Shown here one piece after another: positions 25,201 through 37,200 of a DNA stretch of 64,000 nucleotides. Below the pieces are notes generated by a model, which searched no databases, was not told where the DNA came from, and worked only from the letters and a program-made list of their open reading frames with translations. A program made the position numbers and the translations under genes. Origin of the DNA: Aurelia coerulea (taxonomy: Eukaryota > Cnidaria > Scyphozoa > Semaeostomeae > Ulmaridae); contig CM076956.1 of NCBI GenBank assembly GCA_039566865.1, positions 7,079,511-7,143,510 on the forward strand. The letters run 5' to 3'. How positions within the stretch are numbered: position 1 is the stretch's first letter; every line of letters begins with the position of its first letter.

Positions 25201-28200
25201 CGGCCTTTAGGCCAAAGTTTTACAAAGCTTATGTATTTCTTTTGCAGTACCAGACCCAAATGTAAATACAGCTCAGCGAACGGCTGGAAAGTCCATCAGA
25301 TCATATCTTGTGCCTATTGTCGTTGGTGCAGTGTTGCTAGCTTGCTTCATTATTGCTCTTGTTGTTTATAGAAGGTTTGTTAATATATATGTTTTGATTG
25401 CTAATCATTATATTGAATTGGATATCTTTTCGTAGCTTTTACTTAAATTTGGCAAAAAATTTGCCTTCTCTAATCAAAGATGTACACAAAATAAAGACGA
25501 TTTGAAGTTCTTTAATTCTTTCATTCCATTCTTCTACTCTCGACGCGTTTCGACTCTGTGGTCATCGTCAGGAGAATGTGGTCATCGTCAGGAGAATGCC
25601 TTCTCTAATCATATTTAGTGGGGACATCTGTAAATAGCCGACAGAGAAAGAAACCGTGAATCTGCCATTTTGTACGGCCAAAAACCGTAAAACCGGTCAA
25701 AAAGGCTAAAAGAGCAAACCCATCAGCCCTTACGACCCCCACTATTAAGAAAATCCTATCTTCTGAATTCTTTCAGGATGAAAGTTACTGAATATGACTT
25801 GAACAAATCGCAAGAAAAAGCAAGATTGACAAACATTGATGTTGAAATGGATGGGGTACAAGAAAATAAGGGAACAGAAGAAGAAAGGATGCTGAGTGAT
25901 GTTGATGACATTGAAATCGAGCAACCAGTGGAAAAAGAGAAAATCTTGACAGATGAAGATGAAAATATGAACAATAACGAAACGAAAAAGATCCCTTGCA
26001 GTAAGTATGCTAATGTCTTTTTGAATAAAAGACTTACATGTGGGAACCATAATTTTAGAGAAATTTTCCCAAATTTTTAAAACTGCATTAAAGAGAATCG
26101 ACCTAGCTATATCGACCAGCTGCTATAATTCGGCTAAGGAAACGCCCTCACAATCGTTGCTTCTTTAGCACATGTACACATTTTTAACTTGGCCTGGGCC
26201 AGCTTTTATCCTTCACGATTCCCTTTAAGAAAAGTTTTCTCAAATTTGTGAAAATTGCATGAAAGACCTTATACTACCCATGATCCTCTGCAAACTTACG
26301 AACCAACAAAAACATCATATTGGCTGTAACAAAAATATTTTGAACAAACAATAACGGCAACTGCAAGGGCGAATTTTGTAAAACAAAGGATACGTGTCTG
26401 ATTAAGAAGGAGCGATTTGGCAGTGTCAAGAATAGATTTCACACCTTCCGTGCAATCACACACCTTCCGTGCAATCGCACACCTTCCGTGCAATCGCACA
26501 CCTTCCGTGCAATCACACACCTTCCGTGCAATCGCACACCTTCCGTGCAATCGCACACCTTCCGTGCAATCACACACCTTCCGTGCAATCACACACCTTC
26601 CGTACAATCACACACCTTCCGTACAATCAACCATGATGCTTCTCCTTCTATGTTTATTTTGATTTGATTGAGTGCACTCAGAAGTGTGAAATCTATTCTT
26701 CTGAATGACAAGTCGCTTTATCTCCTTGGAAACCTAAATTGTTTGTTTTGCAAATTCACCCTAGCAAATGGAAGCATAAAAAGCTTTCTCGATCCTTGAC
26801 AATCTCGTTGCGCAGCCAAACAAAGCAAAACCAGAGAAACAATGGCCTTTGTTGAAAAATAATTTCTGGAATGCACAACGATCGCACTAGCTACCTAGGT
26901 TTCAGAGAAAATTGTGCGGCTTTGTTTGTTTTGAATTACTGGTTGAGGAAATTTCCTTTGTCTGCGATCGCAAATCGCTTTGAATTCAGGTGTCAACAAA
27001 AGCAACTCATGCTGTTGACTTTACAAAATCTGTCCTTGTTGCTTAGATAACCTTTAGATACTACTATTGACCAAACATATACTTGGTACATAAGCAGTCA
27101 TAGACAGAACTCCAACGAGCCTTCGATCAGGTGCCTGTCGCTGCAATCAAGCTAGCATACAGTATGACTACTAGCCAGCGTGCAGACGCCACTGATTCCC
27201 TGAAGAGAAGTGAGGTTCCTTCGCCACTGGAGGAGGAACCTCACTTCTCTTCAGGGAATCAGTAGAGTCTGGATAATCTTCTTTGCTAGGTACCCCACCA
27301 CCCTCTTCGTTGCCCTGTGATCCGGCTCATCCACCAGTTCCTGTTGATAAATTTCAAGACCACGTGCATGAACTAAAGGCCAATCATCGACTCAGACTGA
27401 AGGAGGAGTATAAGGTAGACTAATTACAATTATATTAGTATTGGTTTGTATTCTGGACGGTTAAATTGCAGCTCGTAGCATCACAAGAAAATTTATAGGT
27501 TTCAACTTTCTAGCTTCATTTCGGCATTGGCCCCCTATTTGCCTAGGTACAAAAGCATTTCAATCTTCACTGAAACCGTTTGCGTGGGACTCTTCTTTAA
27601 GGGCGTATTCTTTTGGGCATCTGAAGTCTGCGAAGTCTTCTGAAAACGGTAGACTTCGCAAAGGAAAATGTCAGTTACCAAAAGAATGCGCATTCTGAAA
27701 ACGGTAGAGTTGGTAGACTTTGCAGACAAAAATCCCAAAAGAATACACATTCTGAAAACGGTAGAGTTGGCAGACTTCGCAGACCAAAATCCCAAAAGAA
27801 TGAGAATTCTAAAAGTTTGAGAGTTCGAATGTTATGTTGTGTTCGGCCGAGCGAATTGAAGCCATTGCAATGCATTATACTTTTAAGAGAAAAGAATTCA
27901 TAATACTTCATTGTATTTTCGAATGTTTTAAACTTTTTCATTCACGAAACAAGACTCTTTGCGATCTCTCGGAAGTCTACCAGCTTCAGAAGCAGAAGGT
28001 TTCCGAGGCCTCGGAAGTCTACCGTTTTCAGTAGAGCCCAAAAGAATACGTCAAAAATCTCTCGGAAGTCTACAGAAAACAGAATGACCAAAAGAATGGG
28101 CTTTCATAAAAAATGATCTGAAGTCTGCGAAGTCTAACGTTTTTGGTAGGATGGCACCAAAAGAATGGGATTTTAGCATCTACCAACTCTACCGTTTTCA

Positions 28201-31200
28201 GAAGATGTCCAAAAGAATACGCCCTAAATGACTTTGTTTTATTAAGAAACGATCTTTGAAACTCTTCTTGGAACTGCCTGCGAGACTTACTTGATCAACC
28301 AAGTCAGTATGAATTCGTACCTTTTATAGAGGGGTGCCAAAAAGTTGACCCAATCAAGTCCAGATACAGATGAAAAATTGATAAACAAACATTCAACATC
28401 ATCGTCTGCATTCCAAAATCCCATTTTAACAAGAATCGAACAATTGTTATTGTTCGAGTTGAGATCTGAATATTGTAGGTGAAATACCACAATGCTATTC
28501 TCCGTTGATTTCACTCTTATATTCTATGATATTTTTTACCACCCTGATTTGAATTGGATCCATTTAGGAATTCAAAGTTGGTCAAGTCTACACTTGGGAC
28601 ATTGCTATGAAGCCAAAGAGCAAGGCGAAGAACAGATATGCCAATATCGTCGCATGTAAGTTTTGTCATTTTAATTCTTACTTTATTTTTATTTCAAAGA
28701 GGTCCTGTTTCAGCTTTAGAAGGTAATTGAAATTATTTTGGCCAATAAAGGCATAAATCAATAATGGCAACGAGCAACTTGAGTTTGTTTTTTGTTGCTC
28801 TGCCCTTCTTTTGATGTTCAACGAAGAGATCTTCTCGCTGGAATTGTAGAATTATTGCAACCGTATGTACAAATCGCTAGCCTTTCAAATGATGCTTTGA
28901 CGCAGCTTTTACTATATGGTGGTCAAGACCTTTCTGATGACTTGAACAAAAATATACTCGAATTGACTTTACGTTTCATCCAGGAAACTGGTCGGTTTGT
29001 TTGAGATCCTTTGAAACTTCAGCTATGTTCTTAGCAACCACCAAGTCCCTTTACGTGAATGTTCTTTGTTTTCCTTGTAAATTCTGTTTGATATTAGATG
29101 TCATGCATCTTATGCATCTCAATTTCAAACGAGCTGCACTCGTGAAATTTTTGAGTTCTTCCCAACCTTGACACGACATCTAATATCAGACAGAACCTAG
29201 TATATTTTATCCTTTATCCATTAGTTTTCTAATCGTTCGTAGTGTACAGTTAGTTGCATGTAGGTTAACGTTATATGTCTTTATGTTTTTGGCCATGGGG
29301 TAGTCATTGTTTTTCGCTCCCTCTGGTATCGTTCCCGTAGTGTTGTATAGTAATTAGATAAGTATTGTAGATTGTAGAACTCATTATAAAAAAAAAAAAA
29401 GAAAAAAAAACTTGAGTTTTGAGCTGTCATTGGGCGAGGGTAAGTGACTCCAACAATAGCGTATGAGATTTTGGGATTGTTAAAATCTCGCACATTTTTC
29501 AAAGGTTTTTCGGATTTTTCGGAGATTTGCAAATATTTTCGCGATTTTTAAGAATCCTGAAATTTTCATGAGAGTTAAAGAATTTGGATATTTTTCAAGA
29601 TTTTGCAAGATTTTTGAGGATTCGAAAGACTATTAAAATTTTCTAAAAATTTTCAAAAAGTTTTTGAGAATTTGAATTATTTATCTTGGGAAATTTCGGA
29701 TGTTTTTCGAAGATTTTGGAGATTTCAAAGATTTTTTAAGATTCTTTACGATAGCGTACGAGATTATTTTGGAGTTATTTGGCCCTTGTTCATTAGCTTA
29801 TTCTCGTCTGAATTTGCGAGAAATTTAAAAACCTGTTAGCTAATCAAGGCATGAAAACAGGCCCTGTGAAATATCACTTGCCTCTTTATTTATTGCAGAT
29901 GACCATTCAAGGGTGATTTTGAAGCCAGTCCCTGGAGATGTTAATGGATCTGATTACATCAATGCTTCCTACATAGACGTAAGCAGAATAATTCAAAACT
30001 ACATTTTCAACTTTATGACAACAGCCTGAAACTTGTTTCAAATAACAGCTGCCGTAGAATATCGTATGCCAAAATATTGCATCTGTTCTTGCACATATAA
30101 CTAGATTCATTACAGTAGTTTCAGTATCGCTCATTGACTTGGATGGTTAGAAAAATCAGATTTTTGAAATATTGAGCGAATACAAAGAATAAATGTTATA
30201 TGAAAAAGTGAAAATGAAAAATAGCTTTTCTCCCGAATTAATTTTTCAAGGAGAAGATTTCAGATCATTGTGCTTGTAGAGCTTTTGTGATTTTCCAAAA
30301 ACGTGAACACATATGCTGTGGAGCTCCCCAATATTTCAATGAATTTTAGATTTTTCAAATAATTTTATTCATGATATCTTTATCATTTCCTTTCAGGGTT
30401 ACCATTATCCAGAGGAGTACATTGCAACACAAGGTATGTAAATAATTGCAACCTTTGCATTTCAAGTCCGCACAAAGGGGGCAGGAGGCTGATTGCCTCA
30501 GACCCCGACTTAAAAGGGGGTCCCACAAAGTTCTGATAGAAAGATATGGAACAATGAGGAAGTGTCCCAATGTTTTCCGAGAATCTAAGAGGGTCTGGTC
30601 GATCAAAACTTTCTTAAATAGTACATTTTCAGGTTTTTCATCAGTATCTATAGCAGCCGCAGCTCGGTTTTGCCAAAGGCCTCATAAAATCTTTCGTTAG
30701 GCCTGACTGCAATCAATGTTCGCGTAAAAGTTAGTTCATCTTGTAAGGCTGCAGAATGAAGAGTCCAGAAAATTGCTCCACATTCTTCCTGACAAAAACA
30801 TATTTTTCCTGGAAACTTCTTTGAACAGCAAAGCATTTGTGCGTTTTGGGCGTTGCACAGGCAGGCTGCCCTTTTACTTTCAGAAGTCTTCTTCGCCTGA
30901 CCCTGTGGCTGTAATGTTTCCCTGACTGTAAGTATGAGAGACTTTAAAACAATACACTCTCAATTAGATATTCTATTCCAGGTCCAACTGAAGATACAGT
31001 TATTGACTTTTGGCGGATGATTTGGCAAGAACGATCCAGCACCATCGTATGCCTTACGAACCTTCATGAGCTTGGAAAGGTAATTTCAGCTAAAGTTTCC
31101 TTATACCTGTTATACAGTCGCAGGACTTTTTTGTCAGACTGTTTGTCCGTCCGTCCGTCCGTCCATCCGTCTGTCTGTCCGTCTGTCTGTCTGTCTGTCT

Positions 31201-34200
31201 GTCTGTATGTCTGTTCGTATGTCTGTATGCATGTCCGGATTTTTGTCTGTCTGTTTGTATGGCTGCATGTATGTTTATTTTTTATTTACAGTTGGCTAGA
31301 AGAATAGGCAATGCTAGTGTAGCCAACCACTCTACCTTCTATTTACAATTGTTGAAATCAAGCTACATGATATGCAAATGCAGCAGTTACATCTGGATCC
31401 CATCCAACTTCTGATTTTCGTTCTGAACTAATTTATTTCTACCTAGCATCCAAAGGTATATTTTTAGGAACACTGAGAAGCTATTTCTCGGAGCAGTGTC
31501 CTTTGTGTCCTAGTCCTTCCTCTACATGTGGTCATTTGTGTTTGTGTTTGCGCACAAGGAAAAGTGTTGAGATAATGAAGCCTATTGACTTGCTGCAGAC
31601 CCAAACTAAAAACAGATGTATCGAAGAGGGATCAAGCAGAGAAAGTTATTTGCAGCAAAATAATGGATTCTTGTGAAGAATATTCGACCATGTGTAAAAT
31701 CATTTTCTACATTTATATATGACACACAAAATACCGTATATATTTTACCATTCTAAATCATATTATTTCATAGGCAAAATGTAATCAGTATTGGCCAGCT
31801 ATTGGGGAAGAAAGATATGGAGGAATCACAGTCACTTTGGTATCCACAGACAAAACAGCAAATTACATAATCAGAACGATGGATATAAGACACGTGAGTA
31901 TTTAGACACTGTGTCCAAAAAAGAGCATTAAGAATTTTGCACAATGACTTCAATATGCCATTTGAAGTACTACTGGAAAGAACAGATGAACGAAAAGTCC
32001 ACATAAAGAATTTGCAAAAATTGATGCTTCAAATCTTTAAGTGCCTTTCAGAAGAAAATCCATCATTTATGTGGACATTCTTTGAAAGAAAACACATAAA
32101 ATATGAATTACGAACTAAGAATCTGTTGCAATTACCGAAAAGAAATGCAAACACATTCGCAGTTAATTCACTTGCATTCAAAGGCGCTCTCCTATGGAAC
32201 ACTGTACCAGATACCATAAAAGATTCAAACTCAACAGCGATATTTAAAAGAATGATCAAAGAATGGAATGGGCAAACTTGTACATGCAAGATCTGCAATT
32301 AAATAAGAAACTTAGATGATAGTGAGGATCCCATATTTTTATTTTATTAATTCGTAGTATTGTAAATAGTTGGTTTGAATTAGTGGTTTTACTATGTATT
32401 ATACCAACTGTAAATATCAAAGAAAAAAAGTATCCAATCCTAGACGCATTATGTAAGTCCCTCTAACTTTCGCTTTCTGTTGTTGCTATTGCTTCAGTTG
32501 AGGGACTTATGGCCTTACGCTTCTGAAGAAAACGGCCTCTCAGCGCAAAGTTTTGCTGTACCAATCTGTTGTAGCGACAAGTCTGCAGAGGGAGCGAAAC
32601 AAGAGATTTTTGGAATGAGTCTACATCTATCCAGCTTACGAAAATCAGCCCTAATTTTTGCTACTGCCATCTTAAACATTGCTAAATTCACTACAGAGTC
32701 GTAGCTATCGCTATTCTTCATCAATAAAAACAACAACAACAGCGACAATGCTCCTCCGCTGTGATGTGTTTTTGCAAAATAGATCGTGCCGCCAAAGAGG
32801 TAATGGGGTGAAAACATTGAAACGAATGGAGCTAAGTCGTCTAAACCATCCTGCTTCTCTATTCGCTAAAACACGGACTCATGATAGACTGGAACTTAAT
32901 AGAATTAGCCAGTGCAATCAGATTTTTCATGCCTTAAACGATTTTAGAAATACAGCTGAATTCTTTAAAATGTTTTTGTCTACAGGATCAAAGCGATGAG
33001 GTGCGACAAGTATGCCAGTTCCATTTCCTTTCATGGCCTGATCATGGTACCCCGATCCACCCGACTGCTCTTTTGTCGCTTCGACGTCGCATCAGACATT
33101 TTTATGACGGCAAGACTCCAATGATCCTTCACTGCAGGTAAAAGTCTGCTCATCAATACAGTTTGTTCACTCAACTTAGAGATAATTCTCAATTCATTTT
33201 CACACGATACGGGCACGATTTGAGAACGGCAAAAAATGTGATGGTACCAAAATTTTAGCTAGCGTTCCCACGATGCCGGCACGATTTAAAAATAGCAAAA
33301 ACTTTGACAGTACCGGAATTTTAGCTAGCGTTCACACGATACTGGTACAATTTAAGAATTGTAGAAAATTGGACAATAACAAAAACAAATTCATTGCAAT
33401 CTTCCCAACAACGAGGCTAGGATTTGGCGCCACAGAAATGTATCTATGCCTAACTAATTAACCACTCTCCTTCCAACAGCGCAGGAAATGTTCCGTTTTC
33501 AGCCTTTTTGAGTTTTCAAACGATGCCGCTCTCAAATTGTGCTGGTTAGAATCCCATTTTCGAATTCTGCATTTTTCAAATTGTGCCTGCATAAAATGTG
33601 CCGTTTTCCAGTAAACAGAAGGCCTATCCAAGGGCGCCTACCTTGTAGGAACTGTATTTATTCCCAGTACTGTAGAGTAATTGGTGTCCTGTGACCCAGT
33701 ACACAGAGTATCCCAGTACTGTACCGTGACCCAGCAGTACACAGAGTCAATCCTCTCAAGGTCAAGATGACGTATGAATAACTTTGTGAAAACAAAGTCC
33801 GGTGTTGATGTAATACGAGATCAACTGTTATACGAGTTGGCCACAGGGAGCCAGACAGCGTGATGTTTGATTGGTCAACACAAACAGACGTTAGAATTTG
33901 AAAATCCTTGTAACTAAAAACTATGTTTCTAGTTTCTTATGATATACACAGATTGTTAGGACTGGGTCACAGGACACCAATTGCTCTGTGGATAGGGTCA
34001 CTGTGTACTGGGTCACGGGTGCAGTACTGGGAATAAACACACTTCCTACGAGGAAGGCGCCCTTGGCCTATCCGTAAAAGTTTCATGCCGTTTTCATATT
34101 GTGCCGGTATCATCATGTGAACGTAATCTGATAAACCACCATACAGGAATGCAAAAGGGTTGCTACTACCTGCATTTAGAAATATTCGTATATCATAACA

Positions 34201-37200
34201 AAACCTTCGAAGAGTTTTGTAATAAAGTTTTAACAGAGGGAATTCAACAAACCTCATGGGGATTTTTTCAACTCTTTGAAATATTCTCCAGCCTGTAAGA
34301 CAGAAAAAATCTGCACATAAGGACGACAAATTTATAGCTAACTCAAAAGCTGGACATGCAGGTCTAAAATTAGCCTATTGTATTTGATGATTTCAACACG
34401 TGCGTCCATATCTTTCCACTAGGGGAGCAATTACGTGCATAGGCGCTTCTTTGGCCTATTTATAGTTCGCCTCTACTTAGCTCCGTCAATTAACTTTGAA
34501 ACCTTTGTAAAGCAACAACTTTGAAGGAACATAAGAAATTCATCAAAAGGGAAGACTGGAAGGAAAAAGGTTTTAAGTGGTTGATGTACAGAAAGTATGT
34601 AGTACATGCACTTTCAATTGATATAAACTTAAAGGATCTTGGGTAACCGGCATGCATTACGATTGTTCGTTTGAACACGAGTTAAACATCAACGCAAACT
34701 GGCAAACTATAACACAAGATTACAAATATGACGTCTTCAATCCACGCTGATCATATTCTGAAAGCGTTTTTCGATTGAAATTGGCACATTGCTGGTGGGG
34801 AAAACAGGCATGACTGATGGGGATATTGAAGGGCTAGTGGGTAATTTTCTCCCTACTTTATATGTTTTAAAATGCCCTGGTGGATAAACAGCGTATTTTG
34901 TTATAGTGCTGGAGTTGGACGCACTGGCTGCTTTATACTCATTGATGAGATGCTAGAAAGATCAGCAAGAGAGGGTACAGTGGATATTTACAATTACCTT
35001 AATTACCTGAGGACAAGGAGAATCAATATGGTACAGACAGAGGTAAGCAGACATTCTATTTATACAGTGCACTAAAGGCCTTGCGCACATTATCGTGGCG
35101 AAAATTCTCAAGAACTCTTAAAGGACAAGTCCGGGGTTGGTATGATGGATGATAAAATACAAGATGATACTGCTATAAATGATGTATGATACTTTTTTCC
35201 ACTATTTTTGCCTTCTCCTTGTGAAATTACGTATTCAAATAAGCAATTTGAGCGAAGTGACGTCATATCACACAAACGAAAACGAGGCTGTGTGACTGTT
35301 TTTTCGCCTCTTTATCATAGCAAGCCTCTTTATCGTGTTGTCATGCCATTTTCAATGCTTATTATATCCAAATTGCTTATTTGAATACGTAAATTTCACA
35401 AGGAGAAGGCAAAAAATAGTGGAAAAGAGTATCATACATCATTCATAACAGTATTATCTTGTATTTCATCATCAATCGGAACAACCCCGGACTTGTCCTT
35501 TAAGAATTTGCAAGGATTCTCTCTATTCTGATATGCATCCTTGAATCAGTGGTATGTTGAATTCTTAGGCAGAAAGCACTGTTAATGTGCGTTAAAAGCC
35601 TGCGATGTATCTTTATCAAAACTAAAAACCAAACCACACAATAAATCTCCATTTCATAGCTTGGAGAGATACAGGGCCATCCAGTTCTGACTTTTTTTAT
35701 TATTATTATTATTATTTCTTTCTTTAAAGTAGGCTTAAAGAACACTAGATAGCAAAATTACTGCTAATTTAGGCCTACTATTTAGTTAACATATAAAATG
35801 AAATAAATGGGGCAAAAAAGTCCTATTTACAAACCGTTAAAAACATTAGATTGAACATAATGACATAATTATGAATATCATGTTAGATACCCAACCTGCG
35901 GAATGTATGTCTTGCATAGCCTACAGTTGCAGTTCTCGCCCTTCCAACATCTAATCAGGTTTTTAAAGATAGGAAGTGTGCTTGCTTGTTTCACTGCATT
36001 TGGCAAAGTGGACCAAAGTCTGTTTCCAAGGAAGGATACAGTCTCAATTCCAAAGCTCGTCGTACGCACTTTTGGAAGCTGTGAGTCGTTACCATGTCTT
36101 AGATTGTAGCCAATATTGCGCTCACTGAAAATATCCTTGATGAAAGGTGGATTTAGACCAGACTTTGCTTTATAAACTTCTGTCATAAGCAACTGTAGAT
36201 TCCTTACGTGGATGGATACCAAATTCCTTTGCTCTATGAATGGTATGCGTACATTAAATTTTCTGCTTTGAATATAACGTGCAGTTTGATGTTCATTTAA
36301 TCTTGAAGTAGAACGGAATTTGTCGAATCTTGCGAGCTGTTGCCGCCACAAAATAGTCAAGTTTTTCAGGGTAATGTTGTAGTTTCTTTTTACCGAAGCG
36401 TTATAAGTCAAGTTAAAGAGCACAGGGAAGCAAGGACTCAATTGTGACATCGCACCTTGTCACCTCAAATGCAAATTCAGCTTAATGCTGGTGCATCATG
36501 AAATGCAAGCCTTATTTAGGCATTCTTGCGTCGCGTTCTATTCTGCATTCCACTTATCACCTATTCTATCAATCGTTCTTTTTCTATTCTAACGACCTTA
36601 ACATACTCTGCTTCGTTGTTACTGATGAAGGGTTATGCCCGAAACGTCTTATCATTATATTTAAGGCTATATGTTATGTTTATAATATGTTATGTTCATT
36701 ATATTTAAGGCTATATGTTATGTTTATAATCAAAATCTTCGTGTACATTTCGAGAATCATAGCCACACGTACAAACATCTGATATACTTATTTAGGCAGC
36801 ACCAAGAAACTACTGCATGTCTGAGTTCAGCTTTGGACAATTTTCTTTTCTCCCTTAGGATCAGTATATGTTTGTTCATGACTCAATCCTTGAATCGATG
36901 CTTTGTGGCAACACAGAGATGCTTGCTAAAGACGTTCCTATAATGCTGAAAAAATTCAAGAACATTGGAAAGGAAGATGGATTGACCCATTATCAGAGAG
37001 AGTTCAAAGTATATTAACCTAAATTTCATATCCAGTCATGCCTTTGTCAAGACATTACTTAAGTAATAATGATCGCAAATTTTTGGATCTCAACTTTCGG
37101 AAAAATGTGACAAGATTGCAATATGCTGGAAACTTCTTTTGCAAAGTAGTTTTATTTGGTGCATTCTATCATAATTCTCATGTTTGGATGGAAATTGTGC

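Noticed and set aside
26417..26662. Repetitive peptide-like ORFs on both strands and a CRISPR-like look
   Set aside because: This is a 19-bp minisatellite with no unique spacers, and the unit length shifts the frame each repeat.
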